NCBI RefSeq assembly: GCF_001657485.1
Contig: NZ_LXFU01000029.1
Location: 186,001-250,000 of the forward strand
Source: Rhizobium sp. WYCCWR10014
Lineage (GTDB): Bacteria; Pseudomonadota; Alphaproteobacteria; Rhizobiales; Rhizobiaceae
Length of the DNA: 64,000 nt
Direction: 5' to 3'
This document shows positions 46,628 to 54,974 of this stretch, piece after piece. Within the stretch, counting starts at the first letter, position 1, and each line of letters opens with the position of its first letter. Made by a program: the position numbers and the translations under genes. The notes under the pieces are model-generated. The model saw only the letters and a program-made list of their open reading frames with translations. It searched no databases and had not been told where the DNA came from.

Positions 46628-47806
46628 TCAGATGCTTTCCGCGGCGACGACATCAAGCGATCTATAGAGATCAATATAACGTCCGGCGACGATGTCCCAG
46701 GAATAGCCGCGGGCAGCGTCGAGAAGCTCAGCGCGAACGGCATCCGGCTGGCGCGAAAGAGCTTGATGGGCCGCTTCGATCGCCGTGGCGGCGGTCTCAG
46801 GATCCGTGAAATCGGCAAGCATGAGAACGGGATGCCGGGCGGCAAGCGTCGCAAAGGCATCGTTGGCGTTCAGCACCGGCAGGAGGCCGGCGCTCATCGC
46901 CTCCAGCGCCACCAGGCCGAAACCTTCATATTCCGAGGCGGAGGCGAAAATCGAAGCTTCTGTGATGATGCGTCGGATGGTGTCGTTGTCGGGCGAAACA
47001 TGCAGGGTGACGCGGCCGGAAAGATGACGGCTTTCGATTGCGCCTTCGACATCCGCCCGGTTCAGGTCGGATTCGGCGCCGACAATGTCGAGATGCCATT
47101 CCGGGTCGCGGGTCTTCAGCGCGGCCATTGCATCGAGCAGATGGTCGATGCGCTTGTTCACCGAGAACCGGCCGATCGTGACGATGCGGCGCTTTGCCCG
47201 GCGTGAAGCGGTGTCGGCAAACTTGCCGATATCGGCGCCGTTTTCGATCAGGAGGCTGTCGGGCGCGATCTCGGAAAACTGCTTGAGGTCGGAGGCGCTG
47301 CAGCAGACGACGCGGCGATAGGCCATCGCCGAAGCGCGGGTCAGTGTCCGGAACCAGATCTTCTTGATTGCCGCGTATTTCCGCGTGTGGAAGAAGCCGC
47401 CATGGGTGGTGACGATCATCGGTTTTCCGTGCAGCCGCCGGCCCCAGGCGAGCGCGTCGAAGAAGAAGTCGATGGCGTGGACATGGACGAGATCGGCATC
47501 GGCGAGATGGCGGAAAACCTGCGGTGCCAGCGGATAGCGGCTGGAGCCGGACCAGGGAATGCGCACCACCTCGATGCCGTCGATATCTTCGCGAAGCGGC
47601 AGCTTGTCTTCAGGCGCGGTGAAGAGCGAATCCAGCGTGACGACGCGCACGCGATAACCGCGGCATACAGTCTGGCGGGCGAGATTGGCGACCACGTCTT
47701 CCAGGCCGCCGCGATTGGGCAGGAACTGGCGCACGACATGGACGATCAGCGGAGCTGTTTCCAACTTCGGCTTCGCGCGCACCCTATCTGCCTCGACGAT
47801 CGACAT
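46628..47806 (-). CDS. GT4-family glycosyltransferase, second copy in locus
   Basis: A 392-residue GT-B enzyme with the acceptor-domain motif FLPNRGGLEDVVANLARQ, THGGFFHTRKYAAIKK, and the nucleotide-sugar E-x7-E motif in EYEGFGLVALEAMSAGLLPV. It converges on the flippase fusion with 71 bases between stops. GGTGGA lies just before ATG 47806. It could glycosylate the same product as the preceding operon, but it has its own promoter side. Confidence 0.85.
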   Translation of the reverse strand: MSIVEADRVRAKPKLETAPLIVHVVRQFLPNRGGLEDVVANLARQTVCRGYRVRVVTLDSLFTAPEDKLPLREDIDGIEVVRIPWSGSSRYPLAPQVFRHLADADLVHVHAIDFFFDALAWGRRLHGKPMIVTTHGGFFHTRKYAAIKKIWFRTLTRASAMAYRRVVCCSASDLKQFSEIAPDSLLIENGADIGKFADTASRRAKRRIVTIGRFSVNKRIDHLLDAMAALKTRDPEWHLDIVGAESDLNRADVEGAIESRHLSGRVTLHVSPDNDTIRRIITEASIFASASEYEGFGLVALEAMSAGLLPVLNANDAFATLAARHPVLMLADFTDPETAATAIEAAHQALSRQPDAVRAELLDAARGYSWDIVAGRYIDLYRSLDVVAAESI

Positions 47807-47951
47807 TTTCCACCTATCGCTACGCACGCCGCCTCATGTCGAGGCGGAAGTCTTATAGCAACGACCAGATATCTCAGGCGTTAAGCCGCGGTTTAAGCGG
47901 TATCCTGAAAGGCGATTCTTCGCGAAAAAGGTTAACCGCCTCTGATGGAGA

Positions 47952-48188
47952 TCAGAATGCCTTGAAGGTCAGCGTCGTCAGCGAGCGGACGATGCCGGGA
48001 ATATTGGCGATGTTGTCGTTGATGAATTTGCCGATATCCTGGCCTTCCTCGATATAGACCTTCAGCAGCAGATCGTAGTCGCCGCTGGTCGAATAGAGCT
48101 CCGACACCAGTTCGGTCTGGTAGATGGCGTCGGCGACATCATAGGTCTTGCCGGGTGCGCATTGGAGCTGGACGAAGATCGGCTTCAT
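47952..48188 (-). CDS. Stand-alone AsnC/Lrp-type ligand-binding (RAM) domain
   Basis: A 78-residue protein equal to the effector-binding half of Lrp/AsnC regulators, without the helix-turn-helix. It reads MKPIFVQLQCAPGKTYDVAD, then the typical SGDYDLLLKVYIEEGQDIGK. Such proteins form small oligomers that bind amino acids and may modulate partner regulators. AGGAAATC precedes the ATG. It lies next to, and on the same strand as, a LysR regulator of lysine catabolism, with 68 bases between them. Confidence 0.85.
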   Translation of the reverse strand: MKPIFVQLQCAPGKTYDVADAIYQTELVSELYSTSGDYDLLLKVYIEEGQDIGKFINDNIANIPGIVRSLTTLTFKAF

Positions 48189-48256
48189 GGAGATTTCCTG
48201 CAAAGTTGTTTGGTAGGCATAATGGTCGAAAGCGCCATGCCGATGCAAGCCGTTCG

Positions 48257-49165
48257 TCACGCAGCCGGGTTGGTGGTTGCCTCTGCGACGATCCAGTCAC
48301 GAAAGGCGGCAAGCGGCGCATAATCGGCGCGCTCGGGCGGAAAGGCGAGATAATAGCGTTCGCGACTTTCCATTTCACGGTCGACAGCGGCGACGAGATC
48401 GCCGCGCCTGATCTCCTCCTGCATCAGGAATGTCGGCAGCAGGGCGACGCCGAGGCCGGCGATCGCCGCCTGCGCGGCCGTGGCGAACTGGTCGAAGAGC
48501 ATGCCGTGGACGTTTTCGAAGGAAACGTCGTTGCTGGCGAACCACTGCTCCCAGGCGTCGGGACGTGTCGTCAGATGCAGAAGCGGAACGGCGAGCAGAT
48601 CCTCCGGTCCTGAGATCGCATATTGATTCAGAAAATCCGGACTGCAGGCCGGCACCGTGCGCTCCGACATCAGGAAGGCGAGTTCGGCGCCCGGCCAGTG
48701 CGGATGGCCGAAGTGGATGGCGGCGTCGATCGAATCGAGGCGGAAATCGAAGGGCGAAAGCCGAGTCACCAGATTGATGGTCACGCCGGCATTGGCGGAG
48801 AGAAAGCGCCCCAGGCGCGGCGCCAGCCAGCGCGTGCCGAAGGTCGGCAGGATGGCGAGATTGAGGGTGCCGCCATGCGGATTGGCGCGCAGGTTCAGCG
48901 AGGCGCTCGATATCCGCCGCAGCGCCTCGCGAATCTCGCGGGCATAACCGTCGCCGGCAAGCGTCAGCCGCATGGTCTGGCGTTCGCGCAGGAAGAGCTC
49001 GACACCAAGCTGCTCTTCCAGTGCGCTCACCTGGCGGCTGACGGCGCTCTGCGTCAGATCGAGTTCGCGCGCCGCTGCCGTCACGCTGCCGGTGCGGGCA
49101 ACCGCCTCGAAGGCGGCGAGATGCGAAATCGATGGCAGAAAACGTCTTGACGTCAGCATGGTCAT
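48257..49165 (-). CDS. LysR-family regulator of the lysine / aminoadipate cluster
   Basis: A 302-residue LTTR of the GcvA-like type. The winged helix has FEAVARTGSVTAAARELDLT and QSAVSRQVSALEEQLGVELF, and the effector domain follows. Start ATG 49165 or ATG 49159 are both possible. It is divergent from hglS, with a perfect palindrome between them, so it probably controls the 2-oxoadipate pathway genes, perhaps sensing lysine or an intermediate. Confidence 0.88.
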   Translation of the reverse strand: MTMLTSRRFLPSISHLAAFEAVARTGSVTAAARELDLTQSAVSRQVSALEEQLGVELFLRERQTMRLTLAGDGYAREIREALRRISSASLNLRANPHGGTLNLAILPTFGTRWLAPRLGRFLSANAGVTINLVTRLSPFDFRLDSIDAAIHFGHPHWPGAELAFLMSERTVPACSPDFLNQYAISGPEDLLAVPLLHLTTRPDAWEQWFASNDVSFENVHGMLFDQFATAAQAAIAGLGVALLPTFLMQEEIRRGDLVAAVDREMESRERYYLAFPPERADYAPLAAFRDWIVAEATTNPAA

Positions 49166-49180
49166 TCCGTTTCAGAATGG

Positions 49181-49197
49181 GCTATTTCCGAAATAGC
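49181..49197. promoter_or_regulatory. LysR operator candidate (GCTATTT-CCG-AAATAGC)
   Basis: A perfect 17-base palindrome between the LysR gene and hglS, with a T-N11-A core as in LysR sites. The same gap also holds TCATTCCGTTT (49162-49172) and its exact inverse AAACGGAATGA (49243-49253). Confidence 0.7.
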
Positions 49198-49267
49198 GAT
49201 ATTTGCGGCTTTGTCGCGCGTGTAAAGAGGTTCATCCTGCAAAAACGGAATGATCCGGAGTTTCCCA

Positions 49268-50680
49268 ATGCCGCAAGCCTTCGTTTCCCCAGATCGCATC
49301 CGATCGCTGTTCACCGAGGCGATGTCGCAGATGTACCGGGCGGAAGTGCCGCAATACGGCACGCTGATCGAACTTGTGGCCGATGTGAATGCCGGCTGCC
49401 TCGAAAATGATCCCAATCTGCGCGAACGTCTGGCCCAAGCCGGCGAGCTGGAGCGCATCGATGTCGAGCGTCACGGTGCTATCCGGCTCGGTACGGCTGA
49501 CGAGCTCTTCACCATTCGCCGGCTGTTTGCGGTCATGGGCATGCAGCCGGTCGGCTATTACGATCTTTCGGTCGCCGGTGTGCCTGTTCATTCCACCAGC
49601 TTCCGGCCGATCGACGAGGCAGCGCTCAACGTCAATCCATTCCGGGTCTTCACCTCGCTGCTGCGATTGGAGCTGATCGAGGACGAGGGGTTGCGCGGCG
49701 AGGCCGAAGCCATTCTGGCGAAACGGCGGATCTACACACCGCGCGCCGTCACGCTGATCGAGCGCCACGAGCAGAACGGCGGCCTGACCGAGGCGGAAGC
49801 GACGGAATTTGTCGCCGAGGCGCTTGAAACCTTCCGCTGGCATGGCGAAGCGACCGTCAGCGCAGACACCTACAAGCGCCTGCATGATGCGCATCGGCTG
49901 ATCGCCGATGTCGTCAGCTTCAAGGGGCCACACATCAACCATCTGACGCCGCGCACGCTCGATATCGACGCGGTCCAGGCCCGCATGCCGGAACGCGGCA
50001 TCACGCCGAAGGCTGTCATCGAAGGGCCGCCGCGCCGTCATTGCGATATCCTGCTGCGGCAGACGAGCTTCAAGGCGCTGGAGGAAACGATCGCCTTTTC
50101 CGATGATGACGGTGCGGTTCAAGGGACGCATACCGCCCGCTTCGGGGAGATCGAACAGCGCGGCGTGGCGCTGACGGCGAAGGGCCGGGCTCTCTACGAC
50201 CAGCTGCTCGCCTCGGTTCGCGGCGAGGTGCAGGTCGGCGCCGGCGGCGCCAAGGCCGGCGCCTACGACGACGAACTCGCCGCGCGTTTCAAGGCACTCC
50301 CGGACAGCTGGGATGAGTTGCGCAACGAGGGTCTGGCCTTCTTCCGCTATGCCGCGACGCCTGCGGGCATTGCCGCCGCGGCTGGCAGCATGCTGCCCGG
50401 CGATCCGGAGGCACTGATCGCCAAGGGTTACCTCGCCTTCACCCCGATCGTCTACGAAGACTTCCTGCCCGTCAGCGCGGCCGGCATCTTCCAGTCGAAC
50501 CTCGGCACCGACCAGCAGCAGAACTACGCGACTCGCTCGAACCGTGACGCCTTCGAGGCAGCACTCGGCGCCACCGTTCAGGACGAGCTGGCGCTTTACG
50601 CCGAACGCCAGGCGGCATCGCTGGATTCGGCACTGGCCGCGCTCGGCCTTGCGGACCTGCCGCTGAAGACCGTTGCGTGA
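49268..50680 (+). CDS. hglS: 2-oxoadipate dioxygenase/decarboxylase HglS (DUF1338)
   Basis: HglS converts 2-oxoadipate to D-2-hydroxyglutarate in bacterial lysine catabolism. The 470-residue protein belongs to DUF1338 (VOC-type Fe(II) enzyme). Family motifs include VPVHSTSFRPIDEAALNVNP, GPHINHLTPRTLDIDA, and YEDFLPVSAAGIFQSNLG at the C-terminus. GGAG lies 7 bases before ATG 49268. The next two genes encode an amine oxidase and an ALDH7, which make the aminoadipate feeding into this step. Confidence 0.92.
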   Translation: MPQAFVSPDRIRSLFTEAMSQMYRAEVPQYGTLIELVADVNAGCLENDPNLRERLAQAGELERIDVERHGAIRLGTADELFTIRRLFAVMGMQPVGYYDLSVAGVPVHSTSFRPIDEAALNVNPFRVFTSLLRLELIEDEGLRGEAEAILAKRRIYTPRAVTLIERHEQNGGLTEAEATEFVAEALETFRWHGEATVSADTYKRLHDAHRLIADVVSFKGPHINHLTPRTLDIDAVQARMPERGITPKAVIEGPPRRHCDILLRQTSFKALEETIAFSDDDGAVQGTHTARFGEIEQRGVALTAKGRALYDQLLASVRGEVQVGAGGAKAGAYDDELAARFKALPDSWDELRNEGLAFFRYAATPAGIAAAAGSMLPGDPEALIAKGYLAFTPIVYEDFLPVSAAGIFQSNLGTDQQQNYATRSNRDAFEAALGATVQDELALYAERQAASLDSALAALGLADLPLKTVA

Positions 50681-50748
50681 AATGGCAGGTTCAACACTTT
50701 CTTTTATGCATTAGAGTATCCGCGATTTCGCTCTGATCGGACTGAGCC

Positions 50749-52032
50749 ATGCTGAATGATCCGCGCTCCCACGGCCTCTGGGAAAAGACCGCGCCCGAAG
50801 CGCCGACGACCTCGCCTCTCGACGGCGCGATTTCGGCCGACGTCGTCATCGTCGGCGGCGGTTACACCGGCCTCTCTTCCGCCCTGCATCTTGCCGAGGC
50901 CGGGTCGAAGGTGGTGCTGCTGGAGGCCAAGGAGATCGGCTTCGGCGGTGCCGGGCGCAATGTCGGGCTGATCAATGCCGGCATGTGGGTGATGCCGAAC
51001 GATCTGCCCAGCGTGCTCGGCCCGGTGCATGGCGAACGTCTGCTCGATCTGCTCGGCAATGCGCCGAAGCTGGTCATGGAGCTGATCGACAAACATCAGA
51101 TTGCCTGCGAACTCGAACGGAACGGCACGCTGCATTGCGCGGTCGGCGCGGATGGGCTGAAGGAGATCGAGGATCGCGCCGCGCAATGGTCCGCCCGCGG
51201 CGCAGCCGTGACGCTGCTCGATGCGGCGGAAACGGCAAAACGCATCGGCAGCGATGCCTATACCGGTTCGCTGCTCGACAAACGCGCCGGCACGCTGCAG
51301 CCGCTTGCCTATGCGCGCGGCCTTGCCCATGCCGCCGTCAAGGCCGGCGTCGCCATTCACACATCCAGCCCGGTCATCGCAACGGAGCGTAACGGCAGCC
51401 GCTGGACCGTGAAAACAGCAAACGGCGAAGTCAGCGCCGAGTGGATCATCGTCGCAACGGATGCCTACAGCACCGGCCCATGGGAGCAGGTGCGCAGCGA
51501 ACAGGTGCATCTGCCCTATTTCAATTTTGCCACCGTGCCGCTCGGCCACAATCTGCGTCAGTCGATCCTGCCAGGGCGGGAAGGCGCATGGGATACCAAG
51601 GAAATCCTCTCCTCCTTCCGCATGGACCAGGCCGGCCGTCTCGTTTTCGGCAGTGTCGGGGCGCTGCGCAATACCGGGTTGGCCGTACACAAGGGCTGGG
51701 CCAAACGCGCATTGAAGCGGCTTTTCCCTGTTATCGGCGATGTCGAATTCGAGTGCGAATGGTATGGCCAGATCGGCATGACCGACAATGCGCTGCCGCG
51801 CTTCCACAAATTCGCGCCTGGGGTCGTCGGCTTTTCGGGTTACAATGGCCGCGGCATTGCGCCTGGCACGGTCTTTGGCCGCACGCTGGCGGAGCATATC
51901 CTCGGCCGGATTGGCGAAGCCGATCTGCCGCTGCCGCTGACGGCACCCAGCGAACCGAGCTTCCGTGCGCTCAAGGAAATATGGTACGAAGCCGGCGCTC
52001 AGGTCGCCCATTTCGCCGATGCACGCTTCTAA
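50749..52032 (+). CDS. FAD-dependent amine oxidoreductase (AmaA / DadA-like)
   Basis: A 427-residue DAAO-fold enzyme. The FAD motif GGGYTGLSSALHLAEAG lies near residue 36, GGAGRNVGLINAGMWVM follows, and the C-terminal FAD loop is GYNGRGIAPGTVFGRTLAEH. Next to the ALDH7 and hglS genes it is most likely an L-pipecolate or related amine oxidase (AmaA type). Other amino acid oxidase activities are possible. The ALDH gene starts 25 bases later. Confidence 0.85.
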   Translation: MLNDPRSHGLWEKTAPEAPTTSPLDGAISADVVIVGGGYTGLSSALHLAEAGSKVVLLEAKEIGFGGAGRNVGLINAGMWVMPNDLPSVLGPVHGERLLDLLGNAPKLVMELIDKHQIACELERNGTLHCAVGADGLKEIEDRAAQWSARGAAVTLLDAAETAKRIGSDAYTGSLLDKRAGTLQPLAYARGLAHAAVKAGVAIHTSSPVIATERNGSRWTVKTANGEVSAEWIIVATDAYSTGPWEQVRSEQVHLPYFNFATVPLGHNLRQSILPGREGAWDTKEILSSFRMDQAGRLVFGSVGALRNTGLAVHKGWAKRALKRLFPVIGDVEFECEWYGQIGMTDNALPRFHKFAPGVVGFSGYNGRGIAPGTVFGRTLAEHILGRIGEADLPLPLTAPSEPSFRALKEIWYEAGAQVAHFADARF

Positions 52033-52057
52033 GCACAATAAGATTGGAAACACGACA

Positions 52058-53596
52058 ATGACCATCGCCGTCCTCGATCTCGCCACCGAAACCGCCAAGC
52101 TGCTTGCCGAACTCGGCGTCGATGCCAGCCGCTATCACGGCGGCACTCTTTCCGTCAGCTCGCCGGTCACCGGCAAGGAAATCGGCAAACTCAAGGAACA
52201 TTCCGTTTCCGAGACGAAAGCGGCGATCGAAGCGGCGCACCAGGCTTTCCTCGAATGGCGTGCCGTGCCGGCGCCGAAGCGCGGCGAACTGGTCCGCCTG
52301 CTCGGCGAGGAGCTGCGCGCCGCAAAGACGGCGCTCGGCCGTCTCGTTTCGATCGAGGTCGGCAAGATCACCTCCGAAGGCCTCGGCGAAGTGCAGGAGA
52401 TGATCGACATCTGCGATTTCGCCGTCGGTCTTTCCCGTCAGCTCTACGGCCTGACGATCGCCACCGAACGCTCCGAGCACCGGATGATGGAAAGCTGGCA
52501 CCCGCTCGGCGTGATCGGCATCATCTCCGCCTTCAACTTCCCTGTTGCCGTCTGGTCGTGGAATGCGGCGCTTGCGATGGTCTGCGGCAATTCCACCGTC
52601 TGGAAGCCCTCGGAAAAGACGCCGTTGACGGCGCTTGCGGTGCAGGCGCTGTTCGAAAAGGCGCTGAAGCGTTTCGTCGCCGAGGGCGGTAGCGCACCGG
52701 CCAATCTGTCGACGCTGATCATCGGCGGCCGCGAGGTCGGCGAAGTGCTGGTCGATCACCCGAAGATCCCGCTCGTCTCGGCCACGGGCTCGACGGCCAT
52801 GGGCCGTGCCGTCGGTCCGCGCCTGTCGCAGCGTTTTGCCCGCGCCATCCTCGAGCTCGGCGGCAACAATGCGGCGATCGTCTGCCCGAGCGCCGATCTC
52901 GACCTGACTCTGCGCGGCGTTGCCTTCTCCGCCATGGGCACGGCCGGCCAGCGCTGCACGACGCTGCGCCGCCTCTTCGTGCATGAGAGCGTCTACGACC
53001 AACTGGTGCCGCGCCTGCAGAAGGCCTATGGCTCCGTCACCATCGGCAATCCGCTCGAGGCTGGGACGCTCGTCGGCCCGCTGATCGACGGCCAGGCTTT
53101 CGAGAAGATGCAGGCAGCGCTTGGCGAGGCGAAGTCGGCCGGCGGCACGGTGACCGGCGGTGACCGCGTCGACAATGGTTCGGCCGAGGCCTTCTACGTT
53201 CGCCCGGCGCTTGTCGAAATGCCCGATCAGACCGGACCGGTCGAGCACGAGACCTTCGCGCCGATCCTCTATGTGATGAAGTATAGCGATTTCGACGAGG
53301 TGCTGGCGCTGCACAATGCCGTGCCGCAGGGACTGTCGTCGTCGATCTTCACCAACGACATGCGCGAGGCCGAAACCTTCGTCTCCGCCCGCGGCTCGGA
53401 TTGCGGCATCGCCAACGTCAACCTCGGACCATCCGGTGCCGAGATCGGCGGCGCCTTCGGGGGTGAGAAGGAGACCGGCGGCGGCCGCGAATCCGGCTCG
53501 GATTCCTGGAAGGCCTACATGCGCCGCTCCACCAACACGATCAACTACGGCAGAACGTTGCCGCTGGCGCAGGGCGTCAAGTTCGACGTCGAATAA
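52058..53596 (+). CDS. ALDH7-type L-2-aminoadipate-6-semialdehyde dehydrogenase (AmaB-like)
   Basis: A 512-residue aldehyde dehydrogenase close to antiquitin (ALDH7). It contains GLGEVQEMIDICDFAVGLSR, ESWHPLGVIGIISAFNFPVA, the catalytic Cys300 in GQRCTTLRR, and EIGGAFGGEKETGGGRESGS. ALDH7 oxidises aminoadipate semialdehyde (in equilibrium with piperideine-6-carboxylate) to 2-aminoadipate. It closes the lysine cluster, and a hairpin terminator lies just after. TTGGAAA precedes ATG 52058. Confidence 0.9.
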   Translation: MTIAVLDLATETAKLLAELGVDASRYHGGTLSVSSPVTGKEIGKLKEHSVSETKAAIEAAHQAFLEWRAVPAPKRGELVRLLGEELRAAKTALGRLVSIEVGKITSEGLGEVQEMIDICDFAVGLSRQLYGLTIATERSEHRMMESWHPLGVIGIISAFNFPVAVWSWNAALAMVCGNSTVWKPSEKTPLTALAVQALFEKALKRFVAEGGSAPANLSTLIIGGREVGEVLVDHPKIPLVSATGSTAMGRAVGPRLSQRFARAILELGGNNAAIVCPSADLDLTLRGVAFSAMGTAGQRCTTLRRLFVHESVYDQLVPRLQKAYGSVTIGNPLEAGTLVGPLIDGQAFEKMQAALGEAKSAGGTVTGGDRVDNGSAEAFYVRPALVEMPDQTGPVEHETFAPILYVMKYSDFDEVLALHNAVPQGLSSSIFTNDMREAETFVSARGSDCGIANVNLGPSGAEIGGAFGGEKETGGGRESGSDSWKAYMRRSTNTINYGRTLPLAQGVKFDVE

Positions 53597-53622
53597 GTTG
53601 GCGGCAAAAGGCTGCAAAAGAG

Positions 53623-53652
53623 AGGCGGCGCTCGGGAAGCGTCGCCTTTTTT
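53623..53652 (+). terminator. Intrinsic terminator after lysine cluster
   Basis: AGGCGGCGCT / AGCGTCGCCT stem (one mismatch) followed by TTTTTT. Confidence 0.8.
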
Positions 53653-53681
53653 GCCAAATCGAGATTTATTCCCCTGTAATA

Positions 53682-53696
53682 TGAAATATTTAGTCA
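53682..53696 (+). promoter_or_regulatory. IRO box (TGA-N9-TCA), RirA-type iron-responsive site
   Basis: TGAAATATTTAGTCA matches the TGA-N9-TCA consensus bound by RirA in rhizobia. It lies 112 bases before the iron-binding protein gene in an AT-rich stretch. This suggests repression of the following ABC importer in iron-replete cells; binding is inferred. Confidence 0.65.
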
Positions 53697-53808
53697 AGAT
53701 ATTGTGATGGCTTTTCTGGCCAAGCCAAACTTGAAATCTGCAGTCAGGAAAAATATACGCCTCTCATCGCCCTTGGAGAGCTCGGGTGACATCGTCACGG
53801 AGGCCATC

Positions 53809-54825
53809 ATGAACATTGCTCTTAACCGTTTTTCCCTCGCGCTTGCCGCTTCGTTTCTCTCCGCCACCGCGCTCGCAGGCAGCGCACATGCGCAAGACGA
53901 AGGTCTCGTCGTTTACAATGCCCAGCACGAAAGCCTCGGCCGCGAATGGATCGATGCTTTCACCAAGGAGACCGGCATCAAGGTCACCATGCGCCAGGGC
54001 AGCGACATGCAATTCGCCAATCAGATCATCCAGGAAGGCGACGCCTCTCCGGCGGATGTCTTCCTCACCGAGAATTCGCCGGCAATGACGCTGGTCGATG
54101 GCGCGGGCCTCTTCGCCCCCATCGAAAAGGAAACGCTGGATCAGGTTCCGGATCAGTATCGCCCGGCTGACGGTATGTGGACCGGCATTGCCGCCCGCAC
54201 CACCGTTTTTGCCTACGACAAGACTAAGCTCACCGAAGACAAGCTGCCGAAGTCGTTGCTCGACCTCGCAGATCCGGCCTGGAAGGGCCGCTGGGGTGCA
54301 GCACCTGCCGGTGCCGACTTCCAGGCTATCGTTGCCGCCCTGCTGCAGCTGAAGGGCGAAGACGCCACCAAGGCATGGCTGAAGGGCCTGAAAGACAATG
54401 CCACGCCCTACAAGGGCAACAGCGTCGCGATGAAGGCCGTCAACGCCGGCGAAGTCGAAGGCGCTGTTATCTATCACTATTATTGGTTCGGCGATCAGGC
54501 GAAAACCGGCGAGAACAGCAAGAATGTTGGCCTGCACTACTTCAAGAACCAGGATCCGGGCGCTTTCGTCAGCGTTTCCGGCGGCGGCGTCCTGAAGTCT
54601 ACCCAGCACATGAAGGAGGCCCAGGCTTTCCTGAAGTTCCTCACCAGCAAGGCCGGCCAGGCAGTTCTCAAGGACGGCACCTCCTATGAATATGCCATCG
54701 GCAAGGATGCGCCTTCCAACGACAAGCTCACTCCGCTTGCCGATCTCAATGCGCCGAAGGTCGAAGCTTCGACCCTCGACAGCAAGAAGGTCGTCGAACT
54801 GATGACGGCCGCCGGCTTGATCTAA
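53809..54825 (+). CDS. Periplasmic iron(III)-binding protein, FbpA-like
   Basis: The 338-residue solute-binding protein has a signal peptide (LALAASFLSATALAGSAHA, cleavage before QDE) and the FbpA pattern: VYNAQHESLGREWIDAF, ENSPAMTLVD, and YHYYWFGD, whose paired tyrosines are typical Fe(III) ligands. ACGGAGG precedes ATG 53809. Permease and ATPase genes follow on the same strand, separated by a repeat. An IRO box lies upstream. Confidence 0.9.
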   Translation: MNIALNRFSLALAASFLSATALAGSAHAQDEGLVVYNAQHESLGREWIDAFTKETGIKVTMRQGSDMQFANQIIQEGDASPADVFLTENSPAMTLVDGAGLFAPIEKETLDQVPDQYRPADGMWTGIAARTTVFAYDKTKLTEDKLPKSLLDLADPAWKGRWGAAPAGADFQAIVAALLQLKGEDATKAWLKGLKDNATPYKGNSVAMKAVNAGEVEGAVIYHYYWFGDQAKTGENSKNVGLHYFKNQDPGAFVSVSGGGVLKSTQHMKEAQAFLKFLTSKAGQAVLKDGTSYEYAIGKDAPSNDKLTPLADLNAPKVEASTLDSKKVVELMTAAGLI

Positions 54826-54910
54826 AGCGTGGCGCGCCACACTTTAGATCTTTCGTTTTCCGCATGTCGTCGTCGCAAAACCGCGGCACACTTTTGCGCG
54901 ACATGCTTAG
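54826..54910. repeat. RIME-type element after fbpA
   Basis: It begins AAAGCGTGGCGCGCCACAC, directly after the stop codon, and ends CACACTTTTGCGCGACATGC. It lies between the binding-protein gene and the permease gene of one transport operon. Confidence 0.8.
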
Positions 54911-54974
54911 ACCTTTCTGCCGCAGGCGTCTTCCGGCCAAAACTATTGCTTTTGGCTCAAGAAAACCTTAGGGC

